A DNA stretch of 64,000 nt from Rhodoligotrophos sp. CJ14 (GTDB lineage Bacteria > Pseudomonadota > Alphaproteobacteria > Rhizobiales > Im1): positions 4,476,001 through 4,540,000 of the forward strand of contig NZ_CP133319.1 of the NCBI RefSeq assembly GCF_038811545.1. The letters are read 5' to 3'. Below, piece by piece: positions 18,556 to 26,848 of the stretch. A model generated the notes under the pieces. The model had not been told where the DNA came from. It ran no database searches and was given only the letters and a program-made list of their open reading frames with translations. Positions within the stretch are counted from its first letter, which is position 1. Every line of letters begins with the position of its first letter. The position numbers were made by a program, and so were the translations under genes.

Positions 18556-19515
18556 ATGAGCGAGGCCAAGTTCGATTTGATCCGCAGGATGATGGCGGAT
18601 CCGTGCGCCAGCTGGAGCATGGGCACGTTCGGCGCCGTTGCCGAATTCACGCGGAACGAGGACGAAGCGGCCGAGATCGGACCGGATGGCTTGTCGGTCG
18701 CAACGGCGCGTGGCGCGATCCGTATCCGCTCTGATGCCGAGATGCGGATCTTCGCCTATGAAACGCCTGTCAAGGATCCCGCAAGCTGGACGCAGGCAGT
18801 GGCGCTTTGCCTCCCCCAGAGCGCGAGCGCGATAAGCAGCCGGCGCGTCGTCACGGAGCTCGGGCCGGACGAAGAGGCCATTCGCGAGGTCGATCGGGAT
18901 GCGATCCTGTTCGACATCGGTCTGGGCACGCCGACCGTTGATGTTTGCGTGCGCTCTGCAGATCCCGTGGTCAAGGCGTGCTTGCGAGCGGCAGCCGGCA
19001 TGTCCGTATTTGATCCAGAGAATACGCTGATGCGCGAAATGGCTGTGCTTTCGCCGCACCGGGTATTCATCACCAAATTGGGTCGTGCGGAGGTCATGCA
19101 GCCGGTGCCCCATCCCCATGAGCAAAGCCCGGAAGGACCGCACACCCATGTGCTGCCGCAGATCCTAAAGCAGGGCCGAACCCACAGCGCCAATGAACCG
19201 ATCCCGGATGGGCTTGCGCCCTGCGCGTACATCTACCCGAAGCACCCCCTGAAGGACCCCCTCGGGCGTGATATCCCTTTTGATCCGGCAGCTTTGGAAG
19301 CGTTTCGGGACATTTTGAGCGATTACGGCGACCCTGAGCTGACCACCCTAAAAACCGAGATTGAGGAGCTTATCTGGAGCGGGGCCGGCCCGGAGGCTCT
19401 CTCCAACCTGACGAAGCGGTCGCATCGGGCGACCTTGCGTGTCACGCTGCGGCAATTGCGGTGCCGAGCGGAGAAGGACACGAGCGCTCTCGATCTCTGG
19501 AGGGAGCATTTCTAG
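18556..19515 (+). CDS. unknown protein, last gene of the B12 uptake operon
   Basis: This 319-residue cytoplasmic protein directly follows btuD; its ribosome site AAGGAGAG lies within the 3' end of btuD. I recognise no enzyme family. The middle holds a histidine cluster, HPHEQSPEGPHTHVLP (about residues 183-198), followed by CAYIYPKHPLKDPLGRDIPF. This could bind a metal or a corrin. The N-terminus (MMADPCASWSMGTFGAVAEF) and the C-terminal Arg-rich helices look well formed, so the gene is intact. Tight coupling to B12 import suggests a role in cobalamin handling; that is inference from context only. Confidence 0.85.
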   Translation: MSEAKFDLIRRMMADPCASWSMGTFGAVAEFTRNEDEAAEIGPDGLSVATARGAIRIRSDAEMRIFAYETPVKDPASWTQAVALCLPQSASAISSRRVVTELGPDEEAIREVDRDAILFDIGLGTPTVDVCVRSADPVVKACLRAAAGMSVFDPENTLMREMAVLSPHRVFITKLGRAEVMQPVPHPHEQSPEGPHTHVLPQILKQGRTHSANEPIPDGLAPCAYIYPKHPLKDPLGRDIPFDPAALEAFRDILSDYGDPELTTLKTEIEELIWSGAGPEALSNLTKRSHRATLRVTLRQLRCRAEKDTSALDLWREHF

Positions 19516-19563
19516 CTCTAAAGACGCCGCCGCTCCGGCACGACCGCCTGCAATGGCCTGATC

Positions 19564-21228
19564 TCACGCGTTCGCGCGGCGACCTCTGTCGCGGGCCCCG
19601 CTTTTGAGGGATCGTAGATCGAAGCAGTCCTTTAAGGTCTCTGCGCCTTGGCCTGGCCCGAGGATCTTGGTCTTCTGCAGCTTCTGCGTGCTGGTCATTG
19701 GGAGTGATGGGAAGAAGGCGACCCAGCCCGGGACCTTAAAATAGGCAATTCTCTCCAGGCAGAACGCCACGAGGTCGCGGGCGGTCGCCTCGGTCGGCTC
19801 TGCCTTTGGCCCGAGCACCACGCAGGCGAGCACCTCTTCTTCACGCAAACCATCGGGTGCCGGGATGACGCCGACCTGCGCAACGGCGGGATGAGCGAGC
19901 AAGACTTGTTCGACTTCCGCAGCGGCGATATTCTGCCCGGACCGGCGGATCATATGCTTTTTGCGGTCAACGAAGATATAGCGCCCGTCCCGGTCGAGGA
20001 GCGCAATGTCGCCGGTATGGAACCAGCCATTGCGCCAGCAGTGCTCGGTCTCTTCATCCTCCTTGAAATAGCCTTTGAAGAAGCCGGCGCGCGGATCGGG
20101 GCCGTCTCGGCGCACGGCGAGCTCTCCCGGCGTTTCCGCGGGCACCGGCTGGTCGTGATCATCGAGAATGGCAATCGCGATGCCCGGCAGCGGTCTGCCG
20201 ATCGAGCGCCCATGCATCCGCCGCGGCTCGCAATTCTCCGCTGTGCAGATGGCAACCTCCGACATGCCCCAGACCTCGATGAGCGGAAAGCCAAACCGCT
20301 GCTCGAAAAGCCTATGCTGATCCGGGTCGACCCCGGCTCCTACGCCGAACCTGACCCTGTGCTCGCGCTCCATGGGATCCTCGGGCAGCGACAGCAGCAC
20401 CGGCGGGATCAGGCCAAGATAGTGAATGATGGTTGCCTTGGTCGCGATCAGATCGGACCAGAAGCTGCGCGGATGAAACCGGTCGGGAAAGATCATGCAT
20501 CCCCCCGACAGGATCATCGCCATGTTGGAGATGCCCAGGCTGTTCGCATAGAACAGCGGCAGCGGATTGTAGAGCCGCTCCTGCCCGGGGCGCACCGCCA
20601 TCAGCCCGCCGGCCGCAAGATACCGCTCGCCTGCGAAGAAGAAATAATCATTGCACAGCCGGCAGCCTTTCGGCTGGCCCGTGGTCCCCGATGTATAGAG
20701 AATGGCACCTTCCGTATCTCGCCCCGGGCGGCCCGTGGCCGGTGCTCGGCGCGCCGCCGGCAGCCTCTCGAGACACGCCTCGCTGTCAATGACGGGCAGA
20801 TCTCCGATCTCGCGAGCGATCGCCGAGATTGAGGCGACCCGGTCGGGCAGGGCAACGACGAGATCTGCTTCCGAATGGGTCAGCAGATATTTGAGATCAT
20901 CCCGCACGTAATCGGGATTGACCGGCACGATGGCCGCGCCAAGCCCATTCAGCGCCAGCCAATGATAGATGATCTCGGGCCGGTTCTCGAGGCTGAGCGC
21001 AACCCGGTGCCCGATCCCATAGCCTTGATCCGCATAGGCTCGTTTGAGGGCCTCGACCTTCATCGAGACTTCCCCATAGCTCTCCTCCAGCCCGTCCGGA
21101 AGATAGGATCGCCCGGCACGGGGTGGGACGGCCAGGCACGCCGCGTCCGGTGTGGCGCGCGCGATCGCCTGAAATGCCTCGAAGACCGTGTTCAACGTGG
21201 CGGTGTCGCCTGACCTGTGATGGTTCAT
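19564..21228 (-). CDS. AMP-forming acyl-CoA synthetase / ligase
   Basis: This is an ANL-superfamily enzyme of 554 residues that adenylates a carboxylic acid and transfers it to CoA. The P-loop is ILYTSGTTGQPKGC, the adenine-binding region is EVWGMSEVA, and the hinge region reads YIFVDRKKHMIRRSGQNIAA. The last catalytic lysine is in STQKLQKTKI. I chose the ATG at 21228, one base after the upstream stop, rather than longer frames. The substrate is unknown; the closest general pattern is that of short/medium or aromatic acid CoA ligases. It ends the operon TRAP-barrel protein-ligase, so it probably activates the acid taken up by the TRAP system. Confidence 0.88.
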   Translation of the reverse strand: MNHHRSGDTATLNTVFEAFQAIARATPDAACLAVPPRAGRSYLPDGLEESYGEVSMKVEALKRAYADQGYGIGHRVALSLENRPEIIYHWLALNGLGAAIVPVNPDYVRDDLKYLLTHSEADLVVALPDRVASISAIAREIGDLPVIDSEACLERLPAARRAPATGRPGRDTEGAILYTSGTTGQPKGCRLCNDYFFFAGERYLAAGGLMAVRPGQERLYNPLPLFYANSLGISNMAMILSGGCMIFPDRFHPRSFWSDLIATKATIIHYLGLIPPVLLSLPEDPMEREHRVRFGVGAGVDPDQHRLFEQRFGFPLIEVWGMSEVAICTAENCEPRRMHGRSIGRPLPGIAIAILDDHDQPVPAETPGELAVRRDGPDPRAGFFKGYFKEDEETEHCWRNGWFHTGDIALLDRDGRYIFVDRKKHMIRRSGQNIAAAEVEQVLLAHPAVAQVGVIPAPDGLREEEVLACVVLGPKAEPTEATARDLVAFCLERIAYFKVPGWVAFFPSLPMTSTQKLQKTKILGPGQGAETLKDCFDLRSLKSGARDRGRRANA

Positions 21229-21229
21229 G

Positions 21230-21931
21230 TCACGCCGGGCTCTGATTGGCATAGAAGAGGGCATAGGACCCGGCAAGCCACGGCTCGCCCATGAATCCAT
21301 GTGCGGTCAGTTCGGAAACCAGCATATCCACGCCCCTAGCCGTGCCGCCCACACTCTGACCCTCGACCACCAAGAGACAGTCGGGTTCGCTGGCCTGTGG
21401 CAGCGTGATGCCAAGCCGAATGATCGGCGCGTTGACCGCATCCAAATCCCCTTCGGCGAGAAACCCGCCATGCAGGCCGAAGCGATCGATCACGGCCGGA
21501 ATGCCGCGATCACTGATGAAGAGTCGCAAGGCGTCCATGTCTGATGGCCTGCGAAAATGGATAAGGCCCGCCGCTCCCCCAACGCCGCGGGACAAATCGA
21601 CGGTCACTGTGGCGCAGATCCGGCGGTGATAGGTGAAGCGCCCGATGATCTCCCGGCTCCACGGGGACTGGTTTGCCAGGAGATCGAGATAGTGGGGCGC
21701 CGTGAGGATCGCGATGTCATCCACCTCATAGAGCGCCATGAAGCGAGGTCGCATCATCTCGGCACCATAGCGACGGGCACGGCGAAAGCCGGCAAGGCCG
21801 AGCAGGTCGTCTATATGCTCGCGATTATACCAAGCGTTGAACGCCTCGACATCGTCTGGCGCTACATCGGTGAGCGTCATCAGCAGCGCCCGGCCCGCGA
21901 GACCGGGCGCCTTGCGTGGAGAGACTGCCAT
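21230..21931 (-). CDS. dimeric alpha-beta barrel protein of unknown function
   Basis: This is a 233-residue protein. The N-terminal half reads MTLTDVAPDDVEAFNAWYNR and EHIDDLLGLAGFRRARRYG, a ferredoxin-like dimeric barrel pattern seen in small proteins beside catabolic genes (DUF4286-like or EthD-like). The second half shows a weaker repeat of the same fold. The ATG at 21931 is preferred over an upstream TTG. No catalytic residue can be named. It is co-transcribed with the ligase (1-base gap) and the TRAP genes, so a role in the same pathway is likely. Confidence 0.7.
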   Translation of the reverse strand: MAVSPRKAPGLAGRALLMTLTDVAPDDVEAFNAWYNREHIDDLLGLAGFRRARRYGAEMMRPRFMALYEVDDIAILTAPHYLDLLANQSPWSREIIGRFTYHRRICATVTVDLSRGVGGAAGLIHFRRPSDMDALRLFISDRGIPAVIDRFGLHGGFLAEGDLDAVNAPIIRLGITLPQASEPDCLLVVEGQSVGGTARGVDMLVSELTAHGFMGEPWLAGSYALFYANQSPA

Positions 21932-21958
21932 GCCCCGTTCCAACCCAGATACCCCGCG

Positions 21959-23050
21959 TCAGTTGCCGGCCGTGGGGAAGCTCGATTGATAGACCGATTG
22001 TGCGTCGTGCTTGCCGACGGCTTCCTTGAACGCTTTGAAGAATGCAGCCACATCCGCGCCCGTCTGCCCGGAACGGGTCTTGATCCATTCCTCTTCCATG
22101 GCGCTCTGATTGACCCGTTCCTTCCAGGCCGCCACCTCTTCCGGCGTGAATTTGTAGAAGGTAACGCCCAGCTTCTTTGCCGCCTCCACGGTCGCCTTGT
22201 CCCCCTCCATCACAAAGGCGATCGACTTCTTCGGAAATTCGCGCCGCATCTCCCCGATAACCTTTTTAACGTCATCGGGAAGCGCCTCATAGACCGACTT
22301 GGACATCATCAGACCGCAGGAATAATAGGTGCCGATGCCGGGATCGACGATGGTCTTGGTGGCCGGCAGCCAGTTCTCGGGATAGGGCATCCACAGCGGC
22401 ACGCCCACATAGCCGTCGATGACACCGGTCTGCATGCTGGTGGCGATCTCGGCCGTGCTCATCGGCACCGGGGTCATGCCGCCGCCCTTGGCAACGATAT
22501 TGCCGAGCTCACCATAGGCGCGCACTTTAAGCCCCTTGAGGTCATCGGCCGATTTGATCTCGCGTGAGACGCCGATGATGGTGGGCGCCGGTGCATCCAT
22601 TGCGAGCGGTACGAGGCCCTGCCGCTCGAACTCGCTTTTGAATTCGGCATTGGTTTCGTAGAGATCGACAAAGGCGGCCGAGATTGAGTCACCCTTCTCG
22701 CTGAGATAGGGCATTTCGCCCATGCCGGTGAGGGGAAACAGGCTCGGCGAATAGCCAACGCAGACATAGCCCACATCTGCCAGGCCCTGAGCGATACCTT
22801 TGGCCTGATCTGTCGCTTTGATGAGGGCTTGCGAATAGAACTTGTCCTTGATGGTCACGGCGCCATTGGTGCGCTTGGACAGTTCCTCGAGATAAGCATC
22901 ATACTGCTTGGCCGAGATGGCGCCCGGTCCCGTATGCGTCGAAAAGATCAACGCGACCTCGGCCTGCGCTGAGCCGGCAGACAGTGCCGCACAGACGCTG
23001 GCTGCAGCCGCAAACGTGAGACATTTGAGCCGGTTTGTAATCGCGGGCAT
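21959..23050 (-). CDS. TRAP transporter substrate-binding protein (DctP-type)
   Basis: This 363-residue periplasmic protein has a signal peptide (LTFAAAASVCAALSAGSAQA). The mature part has the DctP fold: ISAKQYDAYLEELSKRTNG early, LKGLKVRAYGELGNIVAKGG in the middle, then TAEIATSMQTGVIDGYVGVP. The Arg in KVRAYG corresponds to the residue that salt-bridges the substrate carboxylate in this family. That points to an organic acid as ligand. AGGAGGAAAC precedes the ATG. It lies at the distal side of the membrane components dctM and dctQ in one operon. Confidence 0.92.
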   Translation of the reverse strand: MPAITNRLKCLTFAAAASVCAALSAGSAQAEVALIFSTHTGPGAISAKQYDAYLEELSKRTNGAVTIKDKFYSQALIKATDQAKGIAQGLADVGYVCVGYSPSLFPLTGMGEMPYLSEKGDSISAAFVDLYETNAEFKSEFERQGLVPLAMDAPAPTIIGVSREIKSADDLKGLKVRAYGELGNIVAKGGGMTPVPMSTAEIATSMQTGVIDGYVGVPLWMPYPENWLPATKTIVDPGIGTYYSCGLMMSKSVYEALPDDVKKVIGEMRREFPKKSIAFVMEGDKATVEAAKKLGVTFYKFTPEEVAAWKERVNQSAMEEEWIKTRSGQTGADVAAFFKAFKEAVGKHDAQSVYQSSFPTAGN

Positions 23051-23081
23051 GTTTCCTCCTCCGTTATTCTTTGCTCGCTGC

Positions 23082-24380
23082 CTAGTTCATCATGCTCGGA
23101 ATGAAGAGCGAAATCTGCGGAAAGATGATCAGCAGAAGAATGGTGATGACTTCCAGAATGACGAACAGGCTGGCGCCTTTGAACGTGTCGTCCAAAGAAA
23201 TTCCCGGTATGACGCCTTTGACCACGAACACATTGACCCCGAGCGGTGGCGTGATGTTGGCAAGCTCGGACATCTTCACGATCAGAATGCCGAACCAGAT
23301 CGCATCAAATCCGAGGTGCTGGATCACGGGAAAGACGATCGGCAGCGTGATGAGGCACATCGAGATCGGCTCGAGGAACATGCCCAGCGGCACATAGGCG
23401 AGCAGGATCAGGAACAGCACCACATAGCGGTTCCACTCCGATGCGGCGAGCAGTCGGCTGATGTCCGTGGCAAGACCGGACAGCGCCACATACTGGCCAA
23501 GGAGGCCTGCGCCGATGAGGATCAGGAAGATCATCGCGGATGTGCTCGCTGCATCAAGACCACCCTCGATGAGCGGGCCCAACCGGAACCCTCTACGCAG
23601 GATCAGCAGCAGGAATGCCGCAACCGCGCCCACCGCAGCAGCTTCGTTGGCGGTGAAGAAGCCCGCATAGATCCCGCCGATGATCACAAAGAAGAGGGCG
23701 GCCACGCCCCATCCGTCCTTCAACGTCTCGAAGCGCTCGCGCCAGGAAAAGCGCTCGCTCGCAACGGGCATGAGCTGGGGCTTGAACAGGGCGATGAGAT
23801 AGAGACCCGCAGAGAACACGAAGGCGGTCAAGAGGCCGGGAAGGATCCCTGCGAGGAACAGGCGGCTGATATCGGTCTGGGTGATGACCCCATAGACGAC
23901 GAGCATGATGCTCGGTGGAATCATGATGCCGAGCAACCCGGCCGCAGCGATCGTTCCGGCGCTGATGGCTTCATTGTAGCGAAAGCGTTTCATCTCCGTG
24001 AAGGCGATCTTGCCCACCGCGGCGGAGGTTGCAACGCTCGAACCCGAGGTCGCGGCGAAAGCGGCGCAAGCAGCAACCGTCGCGATCCCCAAGCCGCCGC
24101 GAATATGGCCGAGCCATCGATAGGCGATCTTGTACGCATTGGCGCTCACCCCCGCCTGGCTGGCGAGATACCCCATCAGGATGAACAGCGGGATCACGGA
24201 AAGGGCCACATCCGCGGTCTTGGAGAACGGCATGGTCGCAAGCGCATTCAGGGCGACGTCGAAGCCGCGCAGCATCATGAGTCCCGCAAAGGCCGAACCG
24301 AGCAGCACGAAGGCGATGGGCATTCCGGTGAGCAGGCCCAGGAGAAAGATCAAGGCGACGACGATATTGCTGTCGATCAT
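23082..24380 (-). CDS. TRAP transporter large permease (DctM-type)
   Basis: This 432-residue inner-membrane protein has 12 or more hydrophobic segments and catalyses Na+-coupled uptake with DctQ and DctP. Family marks are LLGLLTGMPIAFVLLGSAF at the start, FAATSGSSVATSAAVGKIAF around residue 140 (the Ser/Thr-rich ion-site loop), AAGLLGIMIPPSIMLVVYGV after it, and NITPPLGVNVFVVKG near the end. Start set at 24380, 16 bases after the dctQ stop. Confidence 0.94.
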   Translation of the reverse strand: MIDSNIVVALIFLLGLLTGMPIAFVLLGSAFAGLMMLRGFDVALNALATMPFSKTADVALSVIPLFILMGYLASQAGVSANAYKIAYRWLGHIRGGLGIATVAACAAFAATSGSSVATSAAVGKIAFTEMKRFRYNEAISAGTIAAAGLLGIMIPPSIMLVVYGVITQTDISRLFLAGILPGLLTAFVFSAGLYLIALFKPQLMPVASERFSWRERFETLKDGWGVAALFFVIIGGIYAGFFTANEAAAVGAVAAFLLLILRRGFRLGPLIEGGLDAASTSAMIFLILIGAGLLGQYVALSGLATDISRLLAASEWNRYVVLFLILLAYVPLGMFLEPISMCLITLPIVFPVIQHLGFDAIWFGILIVKMSELANITPPLGVNVFVVKGVIPGISLDDTFKGASLFVILEVITILLLIIFPQISLFIPSMMN

Positions 24381-24396
24381 GACGAGGGTCCGATGC

Positions 24397-24924
24397 TCAG
24401 TGAGGCTCGGGGCTGCGTATGGCCAGCGGCTCTTCACGCGGGCGAGCGATCATGGCCGCGAGTTCCAGCACCTGGTGAATGGTGAACAGCGCGAGACCGA
24501 GAACGATGGCGGCCTTGGCCGGCCAGAGCGGGAAATGCATGGTGCCGTACTGATATTCACCGCCCGTGAAGGCTGACCATGCCTGGATGGACGTGCCGTA
24601 AAGCATCAGCGATGAGAGCGCGATCCCGGCCACAAGCGACAGCATATCCGCGACGCGGCGGGCACCGGCCGGAAGCACCGAAACCAGCGCCTCCATGCGG
24701 ATATGCCCGCCCTGGCTTTGCGTCACGGTCAGCGACAGAAACACCATGAACACCAGCAGCAATTGCCCAGCCTCGTCGGCACCGACGATGGTGATGCCCG
24801 CCTGCCTCGCGACCACGGCCGCGAAGATCACCAAGGCGAGGATCAGCAGGGCAATCGCACCGATGATGCCTGATGGCCGCACGATGAATCGGTTGAACTC
24901 TGTGATCAGGCTGCGAGCCATCAT
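24397..24924 (-). CDS. TRAP transporter small permease (DctQ-type)
   Basis: This 175-residue membrane protein has four helices. The DctQ signature includes VVARQAGITIVGADEAGQLL, then a MVFLSLTVTQSQGGHIRMEA segment. It forms the TRAP permease with the large subunit downstream. It is the first gene of the operon dctQ-dctM-dctP-barrel protein-ligase, reading away from the TetR gene. The operator and promoter lie about 135 bases upstream. Confidence 0.9.
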   Translation of the reverse strand: MMARSLITEFNRFIVRPSGIIGAIALLILALVIFAAVVARQAGITIVGADEAGQLLLVFMVFLSLTVTQSQGGHIRMEALVSVLPAGARRVADMLSLVAGIALSSLMLYGTSIQAWSAFTGGEYQYGTMHFPLWPAKAAIVLGLALFTIHQVLELAAMIARPREEPLAIRSPEPH

Positions 24925-25058
24925 GCGCCATCCCGCTGAGGCTCGACCGGTCGCTGCCGGGCAGTCATATGATTTCCTCCCACGCGAGGCGGGGCACCCG
25001 CCCGTTCCGCAGACCTTTGCCGCTCAACAAAAGAGGCTGGCATTATCGTTCGTTCTGT

Positions 25059-25093
25059 GAACGAATATTCATTCGCTACAGGTCCCCTGTCAA
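25059..25093 (-). promoter_or_regulatory. TRAP operon promoter with overlapping TetR operator
   Basis: On the minus strand TTGACA (25093-25088) is followed by a 17-base spacer and GAATAT (25070-25065) as -10. The 16-base near-dyad GAATGAATATTCGTTC (25074-25059) lies over the -10. An adjoining perfect inverted repeat, TTCGTTC-TGT-GAACGAA, spans 25049-25065. The same 16-base site, 13 of 16 identical and placed identically, occurs at 26781-26796. A repressor bound here would block RNA polymerase. The site resembles operators of TetR-type fatty-acid regulators such as B. subtilis FadR. Confidence 0.75.
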
Positions 25094-25190
25094 TCGCATT
25101 TGACCGGACGGGCTGGGCTGCCCTTGATGCGCCTGAGCCAGGAGACCTATAGAGGCGGCGAATACACCGATCGTTGAGGCATACTCATTC

Positions 25191-25865
25191 ATGGCAAAGA
25201 CAAACAAGAGGCGGGTTGAAGACCCCAAGCTGATTGAAAAACGCTTGCCGCAAATTCTGGACGCAGCGATCGAGCAATTCGGGCGTAACGGCTATCACTT
25301 GACGACGATACGGGATGTCGCGAGCCATGCTGGCGTCAGCATCGGTATGATCTATCAATACGTTCAGGATAAGGAAGAACTATTGTTCCTGTCCGTGATG
25401 GGCACGATCGAGAACTATATTCGCGAGATCGAAGCGGCGCTGAAGGGGGTGGATCATCCTCTCGAGCGTTTCGTCGCGATCATTGCGGCGCTCACGCGGG
25501 TGATCGACCGCCGCCGCGCCGCGGCCGTCCTGGGCTATCGCGAATCCAAATCGCTGACCCGCGAGCATATGAGCTATGTGATCCAGCGCGAGCGCGAGAT
25601 TGGCGATATGATCTCACAATGCGTGATGGAATGCATCAACGGCAAGATCTTTCGCGAGAACGATACGGAGATGTTGATGTATCAGAGTGTCGTCTTCGCA
25701 CATAACTGGGCGCTGAACGCATGGCGGTTCAAGCGCGCTATGACGGTCGACGAATACATCGTCAAAGGCTTGTCCCTGATCCTGGATTCGGTTCTGGTCG
25801 AACCCGGCTCGGTCGACCTGCGGCGGATTGTGATGCGGCAACGGGACGTTCAGGCCGCATCCTGA
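25191..25865 (+). CDS. TetR-family transcriptional repressor
   Basis: This 224-residue regulator has an N-terminal helix-turn-helix at about residues 25-65: QILDAAIEQFGRNGYHLTTI, then RDVASHAGVSIGMIYQYVQD. The C-terminal helices form the ligand and dimer domain. It is transcribed away from the TRAP operon. TTGATG (25124-25129) and TATAGA (25148-25153) could be its own promoter. TetR members controlling CoA-ester pathways usually respond to an acyl-CoA, so the product of the two neighbouring ligases is a sensible inducer; that is inference. Confidence 0.9.
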   Translation: MAKTNKRRVEDPKLIEKRLPQILDAAIEQFGRNGYHLTTIRDVASHAGVSIGMIYQYVQDKEELLFLSVMGTIENYIREIEAALKGVDHPLERFVAIIAALTRVIDRRRAAAVLGYRESKSLTREHMSYVIQREREIGDMISQCVMECINGKIFRENDTEMLMYQSVVFAHNWALNAWRFKRAMTVDEYIVKGLSLILDSVLVEPGSVDLRRIVMRQRDVQAAS

Positions 25866-25875
25866 TGGGCGTAAG

Positions 25876-26655
25876 TCACCCCTCGGACGGTTCCGCAAAG
25901 CGGAAGAACGAGAAGGTCTGATCCGTCGGCATCATTTCGACGATGTTGAGATTGACGTGACGGGGCAACTGGACCGCAAAGAACACCACCTCGGCCACAT
26001 CCTCAGCCTTGAGCAACCGCCGCCCTCCGTAAAACTCCTGAACCCGCGTCACGTCCTGGCGCATGCGGACCGCCGCGAACTCGGTCTCCGTGGTGCCCGG
26101 TTCTATGCATAAAGCGCGTATGCCGAGGCCTGCGAGATCAGCACGCAGATTGAGCGAGAACTGACGGACGAAGGCTTTGCTCGCGCCATAGACATGGCCC
26201 TTGGGATAAGGGTAGCTGCCGGCAATCGAGCCGATATTCACGATATCGCCCGACCGGCGCGCAACCATTTGGGGCAGCACCGCGTGGGTGATGGCTGCCA
26301 GTCCTAGCGTATTGGTTTCGATGGTTTGCTGCAGGTCCTCCCAAGGAACCTCTTGGGCCGGTCCATCGCCGAGCGCCACACCGGCCGCATTGACGAGGAG
26401 GTCGATTTCCTGGAAAGCCGGCGGGAGCGCCTCGATCACAGCGGCTGCACGAGCAGTATCGGCGATGTCGAGCTCCAGGGGATGGCACCTATCGCCGATT
26501 TCTTGGGCCAGCGCGCGCAGGCGATCGACCCGCCGCGCAGCCGGTATGATGCTCCATCCCGCACCGGCAAAGCGGCGAGCAATGGCAAGGCCGATCCCCG
26601 ACGATGCGCCGGTGATGAGCGCGGTAGGCGGCTTGGCGTCTGGTTTGTCGGTCAT
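25876..26655 (-). CDS. short-chain dehydrogenase/reductase (SDR)
   Basis: This 259-residue classical SDR has the nucleotide-binding TGASSGIG near the N-terminus (ALITGASSGIGLAIARRF), the NAAG-type motif LVNAAGVALG, the catalytic Ser in NIGSIAGSYPY, and YxxxK in HVYGASKAFVRQF. The Arg residues following the second strand (PAARRVDR) suggest NADP(H). It may start at 26655 or at the in-frame ATG at 26706. Its 3' end meets the tetR stop tail to tail, 10 bases apart. It is divergent from the acyl-CoA ligase, so the operator at 26781-26796 may also affect it. Confidence 0.88.
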   Translation of the reverse strand: MTDKPDAKPPTALITGASSGIGLAIARRFAGAGWSIIPAARRVDRLRALAQEIGDRCHPLELDIADTARAAAVIEALPPAFQEIDLLVNAAGVALGDGPAQEVPWEDLQQTIETNTLGLAAITHAVLPQMVARRSGDIVNIGSIAGSYPYPKGHVYGASKAFVRQFSLNLRADLAGLGIRALCIEPGTTETEFAAVRMRQDVTRVQEFYGGRRLLKAEDVAEVVFFAVQLPRHVNLNIVEMMPTDQTFSFFRFAEPSEG

Positions 26656-26761
26656 GTCCAATACCGTTGCGGGGCTCGCGGATGCGAACGACCAATGCTC
26701 ATTCATAGGGGAGACCGCGCGGTTGCCGCAAGCGCGTCGAGCTCCGGCATCGCGCCTCCAC

Positions 26762-26796
26762 TTGACAGAGCAGATGCAGCGAACGATCATTCGTTC
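26762..26796 (+). promoter_or_regulatory. ligase-thiolase operon promoter with overlapping TetR operator
   Basis: TTGACA at 26762-26767, a 17-base spacer, and GATCAT at 26785-26790 as -10. The dyad GAACGATCATTCGTTC (26781-26796; arms GAACGA and TCGTTC) covers the -10 in the same register as at the TRAP promoter. Transcription would start at about 26797, 52 bases before the ligase ATG. The matching architecture argues for one shared TetR repressor. Confidence 0.75.
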
Positions 26797-26848
26797 TAAT
26801 ATGCCCGATGAGGCATCCACCCCCAGCATTGGCGGCCAGACGGGCTGA

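Noticed and set aside
22908-24485. 525-residue plus-strand open frame over the TRAP genes
   Set aside because: The highly charged, repetitive translation (many Glu, Asp, His, Gln) is the antisense image of membrane-helix codons of dctM.
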